From Pseudomonadales bacterium (GTDB lineage Bacteria > Pseudomonadota > Gammaproteobacteria > Pseudomonadales > Alcanivoracaceae), in the NCBI GenBank assembly GCA_022360555.1, contig JAKSCQ010000155.1:1-53796 (forward strand): a stretch of 53,796 bases of DNA, read 5' to 3'. The position numbers and the translations under genes were made by a program. Shown here one piece after another: positions 27,698 through 35,400 of this stretch (position 1 is the first letter of the stretch; every line of letters begins with the position of its first letter). The notes beneath the pieces were generated by a model. That model saw only the letters and a list, made by a program, of their open reading frames with translations. It was not told the DNA's origin and searched no databases.

Positions 27698-28188
27698 TAC
27701 CACTTTTGCTCTCACTGGCCCTGCTCACCCCGGCTGCCGCCGTTGCAGCTAATGAATGGACAGTCTGTCACCGCAGCGACGTCAAGGCTCTGCGTATCTT
27801 TACCGTGGGCGAGGCGACCCTGTCCCGCCTCGACTGCAACGCTGGCAACCTGCTGGCGCCGCCCCTGCGCCTGGAATTCCGCTACTTTCGCGATGTCCCC
27901 GGCGATGCCTTCGCCAAGGCAGCGATGAATTTTCTGCGCAAGAATCTGGATGAGACTACCTTCGACGCCCTTGCGCCGCGCTTCGAACGCTTCAACAGCC
28001 ATTACCAGGATATCGGCGACGGCGATATCTACCGCCTGATCTACCGGGACCAGGCCCTGGAACTGTTCCTTAACGATACCCCCCTGGCCCGGGAAACCGG
28101 CAACGATTTTGCCAGTGCCTACCTGCAGATATGGTTCGGTGAAGCCCCTTACTCCGATTCCCTGAAGGCATCCCTGCTTGGCAGGTGA
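27679..28188 (+). CDS. Chalcone isomerase-like family protein, exported
   Basis: A 169-aa protein with signal peptide (MATRPLIPLLLSLALLTPAA). The mature part resembles the Chalcone_3 family: LRLEFRYFRDVPGDAFAKAA, FNSHYQDIGDGDIYRLIY and the C-terminal IWFGEAPYSDSLKASLLGR, where the W-G-x-x-P-x-S-x-S-L motif is typical. In plants this fold either isomerises chalcones or binds fatty acids; a lipid-binding role fits here. The ATG at 27679 lies inside the upstream gene, suggesting coupling. Confidence 0.85.
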   Translation: MATRPLIPLLLSLALLTPAAAVAANEWTVCHRSDVKALRIFTVGEATLSRLDCNAGNLLAPPLRLEFRYFRDVPGDAFAKAAMNFLRKNLDETTFDALAPRFERFNSHYQDIGDGDIYRLIYRDQALELFLNDTPLARETGNDFASAYLQIWFGEAPYSDSLKASLLGR

Positions 28189-28261
28189 CTATTGCGCGGC
28201 AGCGGACCAACCCGGATACTGACCTCATAATAATCAGCACTTTGTTCGGGGATAACGCAGC

Positions 28262-29041
28262 ATGTCCAAGCTGTTTCAGGTGATCGCCACGTCTTCGCGT
28301 CACACCACTCGCCATGATCGTGCGTCGGCTCTCAAGGGCTCCTTGCTGGTCACTTTGAGCGCGGTTCTGGTTTCCGTGATTCTCACCAGTATCGCCATTC
28401 TGGTGGTGGGTGAGCGCGACTGGCTGTCCGGGCTGATACTGGCCACTGTACTCCCCCTGCTGTTGCTGACACCACCCCTCTACCTGTTTAGCAGCCGCCT
28501 GGTGGCGCTGGACCGTCAGAACCGTCAACTGCAGCAACTGGCGCGCGAGGATCACCTGACCGGCCTGTTTAACCGCCCCCACCTGCTTGGCATGCTGGAG
28601 CGGGAGCTGGCCTTGAGTCAGCGCCATAATTACACCGTTTCCATTCTGCTGATTGAGCTCAACGATTTTACCCAGCTACTGGACGAGTACGGACGTCACA
28701 CTGGTGAAAAGGCATTGCGCCTGTTTGCCGATTCCATCCGCGAAAAAATCCGTGAAAGTGATCTGTTTGGTCGTTTTGATGGCGCCCAGTTCCTGCTGGT
28801 ACTGCCCCATACCAGTTATGACGATGCCGCCCGTATGGGGGAAGGCCTGCGGGCGCTGACCGCCAACCTGAAACTTACCAGCCGCCAGCCCGGCGAAGAC
28901 AGCGATACCACCGTAAAAATCGGCGCAAAAATCGGCGTTGCCAGCACCGAAAACAGTGGCCGCCACCTCAATCCGCTGCTCAACGAAGCCGACTATGCGC
29001 TTTACCAGAACCGCAACGAACGACGCGATCGGATTGACTAA
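28262..29041 (+). CDS. Membrane GGDEF-domain protein with degenerate active site
   Basis: A 259-aa protein with two helices (about 28-48 and 57-78) and one GGDEF domain (about 97-255). DHLTGLFNRPHLL and the fold are kept, but the active-site motif is DGAQF (173-177) in place of GGDEF, losing both acidic residues. Diguanylate cyclase activity is therefore unlikely. It stands alone between the chalcone-isomerase-like gene and ompA. Confidence 0.88.
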   Translation: MSKLFQVIATSSRHTTRHDRASALKGSLLVTLSAVLVSVILTSIAILVVGERDWLSGLILATVLPLLLLTPPLYLFSSRLVALDRQNRQLQQLAREDHLTGLFNRPHLLGMLERELALSQRHNYTVSILLIELNDFTQLLDEYGRHTGEKALRLFADSIREKIRESDLFGRFDGAQFLLVLPHTSYDDAARMGEGLRALTANLKLTSRQPGEDSDTTVKIGAKIGVASTENSGRHLNPLLNEADYALYQNRNERRDRID

Positions 29042-29242
29042 TAGTAACGCCCTACCATTAATACAACCTCATAATACTTTCCTACTAAAAATTACAAAAA
29101 AGTTATCTCCCGCTACCAAAGAATTTCCATATTTGTAAATTTTTTTATTAATCTACCCGTTGAGGATTTACTTGGGAGACAGGCTGACAAACACTAACCC
29201 CGTGTTTGTACTGCCTAATTTGATAAGACAAGGAAGGAGCTT
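29042..29242. promoter_or_regulatory. AT-rich upstream region of the OmpA-family gene
   Basis: About 200 bp, clearly AT-richer than its surroundings, with A/T runs near 29090-29150. This fits a strong promoter with UP elements and a leader for the abundant outer-membrane protein. AAGGAAGGAG lies just before the ATG at 29243. Confidence 0.5.
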
Positions 29243-30400
29243 ATGAGCGCTAAACGTCTGTTGGCGGCGAGCATTGCTTGCGCATCCGTGACAGCAACCT
29301 CTGCCGTTGTTGCTGACCAAATCCCCGAACGTTACTTCTATTTTGGTGGCCATATCAGTGAAAACTGGCTGGACGTCGGTGCTCACTACGATGAGAACAC
29401 ATCAGAAAACGAAGTGACCCTGCCCGGTGCCCAACTGGGTTACCGCTTCAGCCGGAACTGGTCTGTCCAGGGCTGGTGGGAGCGCAACAACTCCAATACC
29501 GATGTTTTTGGTGACACTGATCTGAACATTGCGCACGCAGCCTTGCGTAAACACTTTGCCGGCAACTCCGCCTTCGAACCTTACGTGGGTATCGGTGCCG
29601 GTGAATTCCGCAGTGAACCGACCAGTGACAGCTCCAATGACTACCAGGAAACCATTGGTACGCTGGAAGCGGGTTTTCAGACCCTGCTGCACCCGCACTT
29701 CATGCTGGATGTAGGCGCACGTCCTTACTATGCCTTTGATAGCGAGCGCTGGGACGCGGAAGTCTACGCCGGCCTGAACTTCCTGATTGGCGGTTCCGCC
29801 CAGAAAGAAGAAGAACCCGCTCCGGTGGAAAACGTGGTTACCGACAGTGACGGTGACGGCGTACCGGACGAGCAGGACCAGTGTGCCAACACCGCCGCAG
29901 GCGCCCAGGTGGATGCCACCGGCTGTGAGCTGGACGATGACGGCGACGGCGTGGTCAACAGCATGGACGAATGTCCGGAAACTCCGGCAGGCGCCCTGGT
30001 TGACGAGAAAGGCTGTCAGCAGTACCTGGACCGTGACGTGAAGGAAACCCTGTACGTTGAGTTCGGCCTGAACAAGGCAGAAGTCCGTCAGACGTCCTAT
30101 CCGGAACTGGAAAACCTGGCCAACGAGATGCGCAAGTATCCGTCAGCCGACCTGGAACTGCACGGCTACACCGATAGCTCTGGCGCGGCCAGCTACAACA
30201 AGAAGCTGTCCAAGCAACGCGCAGACGCCGTGAAGAAAGTGCTGGTTGACAACTTTGACATCAGCGAAGAGCGGATCACCACCGAAGGCTATGGTGAGGA
30301 AAGCCCGATTGCTGATAACAGCACCAGCGAAGGCCGTGCACAAAACCGTCGTGTAGAGGCCATCATGAAAGCCACCACCAAGGAAGCCCAGTTCCAGTAA
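29243..30400 (+). CDS. OmpA/OprF-family outer-membrane protein with thrombospondin type-3 repeats
   Basis: A 385-aa envelope protein: signal peptide (about 1-24), an N-terminal eight-stranded beta-barrel (about 28-190), a Ca2+-binding TSP3-like linker (DSDGDGVPDEQDQC and DDDGDGVVNSMDEC, about 205-250) and a peptidoglycan-binding OmpA domain (about 262-380; LHGYTDSSGAASYNKKLSKQ, AQNRRVEAIM). It ties outer membrane to the wall. Four Cys in the linker could form disulfides as in OprF. A strong site and terminator enclose it as a single gene. Confidence 0.95.
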   Translation: MSAKRLLAASIACASVTATSAVVADQIPERYFYFGGHISENWLDVGAHYDENTSENEVTLPGAQLGYRFSRNWSVQGWWERNNSNTDVFGDTDLNIAHAALRKHFAGNSAFEPYVGIGAGEFRSEPTSDSSNDYQETIGTLEAGFQTLLHPHFMLDVGARPYYAFDSERWDAEVYAGLNFLIGGSAQKEEEPAPVENVVTDSDGDGVPDEQDQCANTAAGAQVDATGCELDDDGDGVVNSMDECPETPAGALVDEKGCQQYLDRDVKETLYVEFGLNKAEVRQTSYPELENLANEMRKYPSADLELHGYTDSSGAASYNKKLSKQRADAVKKVLVDNFDISEERITTEGYGEESPIADNSTSEGRAQNRRVEAIMKATTKEAQFQ

Positions 30401-30417
30401 CTGGCGCCTTCCCATTG

Positions 30418-30447
30418 AAAAGGGCCGGCAATGCCGGCCCTTTTTTT
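30418..30447 (+). terminator. Rho-independent terminator of the OmpA-family gene
   Basis: Stem AGGGCCGGC / GCCGGCCCT with loop AAT, flanked by A4 and T7, 18 bp after the stop. Confidence 0.93.
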
Positions 30448-30478
30448 ATGCTTCTTCCTGTGGCCGCCGTGACTCCCC

Positions 30479-30500
30479 GTGGGAGCTTGCCTGCAAGCGA
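30479..30500 (+). repeat. REP-like element (GTGGGAGC family)
   Basis: GTGGGAGCTTGCCTGCAAGC then GA. The stem GCTTGC/GCAAGC replaces the GGTCG stem of the copy at 8475-8499, but the flanks GTGGGAG and GCGA are the same. Confidence 0.55.
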
Positions 30501-30597
30501 ATCTTTTCCACGCGCAAATCACAGGCACACCTGGGAGCCTGTCCCAGCCCCGACAGGAACCCCGCTCCTGCCTATCCGTTCAAACCAAACGAGCCAA

Positions 30598-31050
30598 TCA
30601 ACGCCCCCGTCGCGACGCGAAAAATGCCTTCAGCAGCTGCGCGCTGTCTGCTTCCAGCACTCCTCCTTCCACCAGCAGCTTGTGGTTATAGAAATCCACC
30701 GACGGCAACTGTAGCTGGCTGACACAAACCCCGGCCCGAGGCTCTCTGGCGGCATACACTAGCCGGGATACACGCGCATGGACCAGAGCACCAAAACACA
30801 TGGTGCACGGTTCCAGCGTTACATAGAGCGTGCTGCCCGGCAGGCGATAGTTCTGCTGCGCCCGGGACGCCGCTCGCAGGGCCACGATTTCGGCATGGGC
30901 CGTGGGATCATGGGACAGAATGGGTTGGTTGAACCCCTGCCCCAGCACCTCCCCCTCTCTCACCAGCACCGCCCCGACCGGTACCTCACCGGCCTGGGCC
31001 CCCTGTTGCGCCAGCTCCAGCGCCTGTTTCATCCAGTCCTGATCGTCCAC
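30598..31050 (-). CDS. tadA: tRNA-specific adenosine deaminase TadA
   Basis: A 150-aa zinc deaminase that converts A34 to inosine in tRNA-Arg(ACG). Zinc ligands and proton shuttle are in [10 protein letters not shown] (His52, Glu54) and [13 protein letters not shown] (Cys82, Cys85). The GTG at 31050 has AAAGGA close upstream; a longer frame with a Cys- and Lys-rich start lacks a site. Its substrate tRNA is encoded at 7213-7289 in this window. Divergent from purT. Confidence 0.95.
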   Translation of the reverse strand: MDDQDWMKQALELAQQGAQAGEVPVGAVLVREGEVLGQGFNQPILSHDPTAHAEIVALRAASRAQQNYRLPGSTLYVTLEPCTMCFGALVHARVSRLVYAAREPRAGVCVSQLQLPSVDFYNHKLLVEGGVLEADSAQLLKAFFASRRGR

Positions 31051-31142
31051 ATCTTTTCCTTTCTGCCATTGGCTGCCATGGTATGTGCACCAGCCGGCCG
31101 GCACCAGTTACAATCGGCCCAACACCTGATTTGAGAGATGCC

Positions 31143-32324
31143 ATGACCTCCATCGGAACCCCCTTTACCGATACGGCCACCCGCGTGATGCTGCTCGGCT
31201 CCGGCGAGCTGGGCCGTGAAGTTGCCATCGAACTGATTCGCTACGGTTGTGAAGTGATCGCCGTTGACCGCTATGACCATGCACCAGCCATGCAGGTGGC
31301 CCAACGCAGCCATGTTATCAACATGCTGGATGGCAGCGCCCTGCGCGCCCTGGTGGAACAGGAAAAACCGGCTCTGATCGTTCCGGAGATCGAGGCCATC
31401 GCCACCGATGAACTGCTGAAGCTGGAAGAAGAAGGCTTCACCGTAGTACCGACTGCCCGGGCCGCCCGGTTGACCATGAACCGTGAAGGCATTCGACGCC
31501 TGGCGGCGGAGGAACTGTCATTACCTACCTCCCCCTACCGCTTTGCCGATAATCTGGACGACTACCGGCAAGCGGTGGCTGACATCGGCCTGCCCTGTGT
31601 GGTCAAACCGGTGATGAGCTCTTCCGGCAAGGGGCAAAGCACCCTCAAAAGCGACGATGACATTCTGCCCGCCTGGGAGTATGCCCAGTCCGGCGGTCGT
31701 GCCGGCCAGGGCCGGGTGATCGTGGAAGGTTTCGTGGACTTCGATTACGAGATTACCCTGCTCACCGTCCGCCATCGCGACGGCACCACCTACTGCGCCC
31801 CCATCGGCCACCGCCAGGAAAACGGCGACTACCAGGAATCCTGGCAACCCCAACCCATGAGCGACAAGGCACTGGAGGCATCGCAACAGGTTGCCGGCGC
31901 CATCACCGAAGCGCTGGGCGGTATGGGCATCTTCGGCGTGGAACTGTTCATCAAGGGCGACCAGGTCTATTTCAGCGAAGTCTCCCCGCGCCCCCATGAC
32001 ACCGGCCTGGTCACCCTGATTTCCCAGAACCTGTCGGAGTTTGCCCTGCATGCCCGCGCCATCCTTGGGCTGCCGGTCCCGGTTATCGAACAACAAGGCC
32101 CCAGCGCCTCTTCCGTGCTCCTGATCAAGGGCGAATCACAACGGATGCGCTATAACGGCCTGGACACCGCCCTGACGCAGCCGGATACCGAAGTGCGCCT
32201 GTTTGGCAAACCGGAAGTCAGCGGCAGCCGCCGCCTGGGGGTGGCCCTGGCCCGGGGCGAAAGTATTGAACAGGCTCGCGACAAGGCCAACACGGCCAGT
32301 ACGGCGCTCAAAGTCGAACTCTAA
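31143..32324 (+). CDS. purT: Formate-dependent phosphoribosylglycinamide formyltransferase
   Basis: A 393-aa ATP-grasp enzyme producing formyl-GAR from GAR, formate and ATP in purine synthesis, an alternative to Pur[18 protein letters not shown] is the N-terminal domain signature, [14 protein letters not shown] and [13 protein letters not shown] (ATP-binding loop) follow, and [25 protein letters not shown] holds the Mg/ATP residues. The ATG at 31143 is preceded by GAGAGA. Fifteen nt downstream begins a TM2 gene that is probably cotranscribed. Confidence 0.97.
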   Translation: MTSIGTPFTDTATRVMLLGSGELGREVAIELIRYGCEVIAVDRYDHAPAMQVAQRSHVINMLDGSALRALVEQEKPALIVPEIEAIATDELLKLEEEGFTVVPTARAARLTMNREGIRRLAAEELSLPTSPYRFADNLDDYRQAVADIGLPCVVKPVMSSSGKGQSTLKSDDDILPAWEYAQSGGRAGQGRVIVEGFVDFDYEITLLTVRHRDGTTYCAPIGHRQENGDYQESWQPQPMSDKALEASQQVAGAITEALGGMGIFGVELFIKGDQVYFSEVSPRPHDTGLVTLISQNLSEFALHARAILGLPVPVIEQQGPSASSVLLIKGESQRMRYNGLDTALTQPDTEVRLFGKPEVSGSRRLGVALARGESIEQARDKANTASTALKVEL

Positions 32325-32338
32325 AGAGGAAGAAAGTC

Positions 32339-32743
32339 ATGCAACAACAAGACACGCACAGCAAGGTCATCGGCTACCTGCTCTGGATTTTCGGGTTCAT
32401 GGGGGCCCACCGCTTTTATTATGGCCGGCAGCTCACCGGGACCCTCTGGTTCTTTACCCTGGGGCTGTTTTTCATCGGCTGGATCATCGACCTGTTCCTG
32501 ATCCCTGGCATGGACGATGCGGCGGACGAGAAGTACGAAGGCGGCAATATCGACTACAACATTGCCTGGATTCTGCTCACCTTCCTGGGCATTTTCGGCA
32601 TTCACCGTTTCTACATGGGCAAGGTCATCACCGGCATTCTCTACCTGCTCACCGCCGGTCTGTTCGGCCTGGGCATTCTCTACGACTTCTGGACCCTCAA
32701 CGGCCAGATTGCCGAAAAGAATCGCCTGAACCGGGCTGCCTGA
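32339..32743 (+). CDS. TM2-domain protein with two TM2 modules
   Basis: A 134-aa membrane protein in which the TM2 unit occurs twice: GFMGAHRFYYGRQLTG with the following hydrophobic pair, then GIFGIHRFYMGKVITG with another pair. Four helices result. TM2 proteins have no settled function in bacteria. AAGAGGAAG stands before the ATG. It is 15 nt after purT. Confidence 0.85.
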   Translation: MQQQDTHSKVIGYLLWIFGFMGAHRFYYGRQLTGTLWFFTLGLFFIGWIIDLFLIPGMDDAADEKYEGGNIDYNIAWILLTFLGIFGIHRFYMGKVITGILYLLTAGLFGLGILYDFWTLNGQIAEKNRLNRAA

Positions 32744-32817
32744 TTATTAACCGGGTTCTTCGTAGCATTGTGCTGAGGCAGGGGAGCGTGAAGCGAGCCA
32801 TTTCGGACGCCCAACAT

Positions 32818-32850
32818 GCTGACACGCAGGCACGCATCACGCTTGCACGC
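32818..32850 (-). repeat. Dispersed 33-nt intergenic repeat, copy B
   Basis: Inverted relative to copy A at 17285-17317, with a single difference in 33 positions. Confidence 0.65.
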
Positions 32851-32928
32851 CAAACCTGCCGGCATTGCCCAAGGCAATAAGCCCCTTGCCGGATAAACGC
32901 GTTGCGCTTTCCGGCATAACCACAGCCT

Positions 32929-32947
32929 GGAGTTATTCAGAGGCTCC
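32929..32947. mobile_element. Solo terminal repeat of the MITE-like element
   Basis: Identical to the last 19 nt of the element at 1-315 (GGAGTTATTCAGAGGCTCC). The sequence on its left does not match the element interior, so this is a remnant or the end of a different relative. Confidence 0.6.
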
Positions 32948-32986
32948 TTAATTCCTGCGACAGAGCTGACCGCCCTGCCCCGAAAA

Positions 32987-33373
32987 TCAGTTCTTCACCG
33001 CATACTTTCCAGCACCCAGGAAAAAGACCGCAACGGCGGTGAACAGGAAGAAGCCCTGCAGCTCCAGCGCCCAACCACCGGTATCGCCAAGCGCAAACAG
33101 TTCGCCCATGTGTACCAGCACAATCGCCACCAGCATGTTGCCGGCGATCAGCACCGCGCCAATCCGGGTGTGGAAACCCAGCAACACCATCAACGGCGCT
33201 ATGATTTCCCCGATAAACACCCCATAGGCAAGAAAGCCCGGCAGGTTGTGAGACGCCAGTTCCCCGGCAATCCAGCCCACCCCGGAATGCAGCTTGCTGA
33301 TACCGTGCAGCAACATCAGCAGACCCAGTGTCAGCCGCAGAACCAGTTTTCCCACATCAGGATTATTCACCAT
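32987..33373 (-). CDS. DoxX family membrane protein
   Basis: A 128-aa protein with four helices. LVLRLTLGLLMLLHGISKL and the FGEIIAPLMVLLGFHTRIGA-like segment (here VFIGEIIAPLMVLLGFHTRI) are typical of DoxX. The family is often linked to redox or respiratory-chain functions, but no activity is assigned. It appears monocistronic; the terminator at 33424-33454 lies upstream and belongs to the preceding operon. Confidence 0.88.
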   Translation of the reverse strand: MVNNPDVGKLVLRLTLGLLMLLHGISKLHSGVGWIAGELASHNLPGFLAYGVFIGEIIAPLMVLLGFHTRIGAVLIAGNMLVAIVLVHMGELFALGDTGGWALELQGFFLFTAVAVFFLGAGKYAVKN

Positions 33374-33423
33374 GTCAGCTCCCGTTCAGTCAATGCATGG
33401 CTGTCATTCAACCGGTTGCGGCA

Positions 33424-33454
33424 CAAAAAGAAAAGGCTCCTTGCGGAGCCTTTT
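33424..33454 (-). terminator. Terminator of the 419-aa/124-aa operon
   Basis: Stem AAAAGGCTCC / GGAGCCTTTT with loop TTGC; the minus-strand U-rich tail TTTTCTTTTTG follows. It ends the operon 19 bp after its last stop. Confidence 0.88.
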
Positions 33455-33472
33455 GCAACTTACCACAACCAC

Positions 33473-33847
33473 TCAGGTCGGTGAGCCCGATACACTGTAG
33501 ATATGGCCGTCATTGAGACTGCTGAACAAGGCGTTCTTGATCTTGCGCAGGGCGTAAACACGCTGCGCCTCAATGCTGGTTTCTCCCACCGTATCGGCAA
33601 TCAGGACAGCCGCAACCGTACTGTGGCCCTGGATACCATTAATCTGTGCCTGCAGATTCTGCTGGCCACCACCTGTGCGCCCCTGGACATCGACACGTAC
33701 CGTGCCCACATTGGCGATAGTGCCAGCACCTCGCCAGACATCGGCGAAATCGATGGCATCAATAGCATGCATGGCATCATGCTGCTGGTTGGGGTGCATG
33801 GCACCGAAGGCATTGGGGATAAGCCCCTGCTGTTGTACCTGTAGCAT
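33473..33847 (-). CDS. Hypothetical protein, second gene of unusual two-gene operon
   Basis: A 124-aa protein I do not recognise. The N-terminal third is Gln/His/Asn-rich (MLQVQQQGLIPNAFG, NQQHDAMHAIDAID). The middle is Gly/Thr/Val-rich and probably beta (GTIANVGTVRVDVQG). The end is likely helical (AQRVYALRKIKNALFSSL). There is no signal peptide, Cys or membrane helix. The site GGAG overlaps the stop of the 419-aa gene and the start follows 9 nt after that stop, so both are probably made in a fixed ratio. A frame on the opposite strand has no ribosome site. Confidence 0.75.
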   Translation of the reverse strand: MLQVQQQGLIPNAFGAMHPNQQHDAMHAIDAIDFADVWRGAGTIANVGTVRVDVQGRTGGGQQNLQAQINGIQGHSTVAAVLIADTVGETSIEAQRVYALRKIKNALFSSLNDGHIYSVSGSPT

Positions 33848-33856
33848 GAGCGTCTC

Positions 33857-35116
33857 CTATTTCGGGTCTACCACCCAGTTAGTCCCCAGACCAATTACCG
33901 TGCCCCAGTCACTGCTGGAGATACAGGTAATGGTCTCGCCATCCACCTTGACGGTGCCCTTGTCACTGTCGGAACCACCGGCACCACCAAATTCGAACGG
34001 CCCGATGAAGAAGCCCCCTTCTCCCTTAATGGTTTCCTTGACCTGCTCGGCGAACTCGCTGCCCGCATTGATGGTAATGGTGGGGCGGTAGCCGACAATC
34101 ATCTGCGATACGATTCGCGCCAGGTTGCCCCCTTTACCGAAGTAGTAGACATCGTCGCCATCCTTGAAACCGGAATGGCCAGGCATGAATGGGCCGTTCT
34201 TGTAGTTGGTGGGCATGGCCGCGTTGAACCAGTTACCCGGTGTCACCGTCACCACGGAGACATCCTCGAACGAGAAGGAAATATCGTACTGGCTGGAAAA
34301 GTGCTCGGTGGACACTTTCTTGTATTCGCCCGCTGCTTCAAAACCGAAAAAGTCGAACAGTCCCCCCAGTTCAGATTCACCGTAAACCGTGCTGTCTGAC
34401 CACTGCCGGGTCGATGAATCAAAGGAGAAGGTCTTGCTTTCCCCCTTGCTGGCCTTGCCACCAAAGTTATCCCCGGTAATACGCTTGACGTAGTCCCAGG
34501 GCGTTTCACTGATTTCGAAGACCGGCTGATCCTTGATCATGGTACCGCCCTGACCGACAACGCTGGACAGGTTATCGTCATAACGCTGGGCGGCGTCACT
34601 GATCGGGCCTTTCAGCTTTTGCATGTACTCAAGGTAGTTGGCATTGGCAGCCTTAAGCTGCTCTTTGGCTTGGTTGAGCTGGGCCGCGGATGCCGCCCCC
34701 TCGTTTTCCAGCCAATCCTTGTAAGACTCGGTACTGCTGGTCTGCTGCTTGAAGTTCTGATAGGCCACATTAACCGAAGCCTGGATCTGGTTAAGATTCT
34801 GGCCAGCATCGGAAATTTTCTGCTGCAGTTTCTGCCCTTCCTCGCCGCCATCGGTCATCAGGAAATTCAGGAACATGCGATACTGATCCCCGAATCCCTG
34901 TTTCATGCCATGGTCGTTAGGGTCGACCAGCGGACTGGCCGGAACAATATCGAGAAACTGGATCTGTTGATACGGCACCGAGCCCATGGGCGGATTCTTG
35001 CCACCCCAGTTCCAGGGCTGCGGGCCCGTCAGCATCTGCGGTACGCCTTCAATTTTGATCTGATCCACGAAGGCGGTCATGAATTGTCCCCAAAGCGTCT
35101 TTGTCATATCGCTCAT
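33857..35116 (-). CDS. Hypothetical 419-aa protein: helical hairpin plus beta-rich domain
   Basis: Not recognised. Three parts are visible: an aromatic, Pro-rich N terminus (PQPWNWGGKNPPMGSVPYQQ, about residues 33-52); an about 95-residue coiled-coil-like stretch rich in Gln, Asn and Ala (about 85-185); and a beta-rich C terminus full of aromatic and Gly residues (DDVYYFGKGGNLARIVSQM, GGFFIGPFEFGGAGG). One Cys, no signal peptide, no transmembrane helix. The ATG at 35116 has TGGAG 8 nt upstream. Helical hairpin plus beta domain recalls some pore-forming or tubular proteins, but that is only an architectural analogy. Confidence 0.8.
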   Translation of the reverse strand: MSDMTKTLWGQFMTAFVDQIKIEGVPQMLTGPQPWNWGGKNPPMGSVPYQQIQFLDIVPASPLVDPNDHGMKQGFGDQYRMFLNFLMTDGGEEGQKLQQKISDAGQNLNQIQASVNVAYQNFKQQTSSTESYKDWLENEGAASAAQLNQAKEQLKAANANYLEYMQKLKGPISDAAQRYDDNLSSVVGQGGTMIKDQPVFEISETPWDYVKRITGDNFGGKASKGESKTFSFDSSTRQWSDSTVYGESELGGLFDFFGFEAAGEYKKVSTEHFSSQYDISFSFEDVSVVTVTPGNWFNAAMPTNYKNGPFMPGHSGFKDGDDVYYFGKGGNLARIVSQMIVGYRPTITINAGSEFAEQVKETIKGEGGFFIGPFEFGGAGGSDSDKGTVKVDGETITCISSSDWGTVIGLGTNWVVDPK

Positions 35117-35400
35117 TGTCTTGCTCCATTTACTGAGTTTATTTCGGGCACCTCCTGCCCGGATTTTTTGCCCTGAAAATTGCCAGGGCCGGATCAGTAT
35201 TGAAGCGGGAACAATGCAAATGGAAATTATCACTCCTGATGGAAACGATCACGAAAGATGCATCACCAGCCATGATCATTGCCATTACCAACCATAATGA
35301 ACTGCAAGGAAAAGACGCAGTAGGATGAAAGGCAAACCGGCAACCATGGCACCGCCTTGGGGGGATGCCGGCCATGTCATCGCAATAACAAGGACGAACC
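35117..35400. promoter_or_regulatory. Shared divergent promoter region of two unusual operons
   Basis: 284 bp between the 419-aa gene and the phosphorylase-like gene. It is AT-richer than the neighbourhood around 35180-35300, and should hold both promoters. No perfect palindrome apart from the hairpin at 35145-35161 was found. LysR sites (T-N11-A) could exist but cannot be assigned by eye. Confidence 0.5.
35145..35168 (+). terminator. Plus-strand terminator-like hairpin in the leader of the 419-aa gene
   Basis: Stem CGGGCA / TGCCCG with loop CCTCC, followed on plus by GATTTTTTG. No plus-strand gene ends here. On the minus strand the same hairpin would sit in the 5' leader with GGAGG in its loop, about 28 nt before the start codon. 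Confidence 0.6.

Larger units (their letters stand above)
32744..32986. other. Intergenic region carrying repeat remnants
   Basis: The 243 bp between convergent TM2 and DoxX genes hold a copy of the 33-nt dispersed repeat (32818-32850), a hairpin GCCGGA/TCCGGC (32888-32915), and the solo MITE-like end. No gene is supported. Confidence 0.6.

Noticed and set aside
33503-33844. 113-codon plus-strand frame opposite the 124-aa gene
   Set aside because: The minus-strand frame has a ribosome site, operon context and terminator; this one has none.
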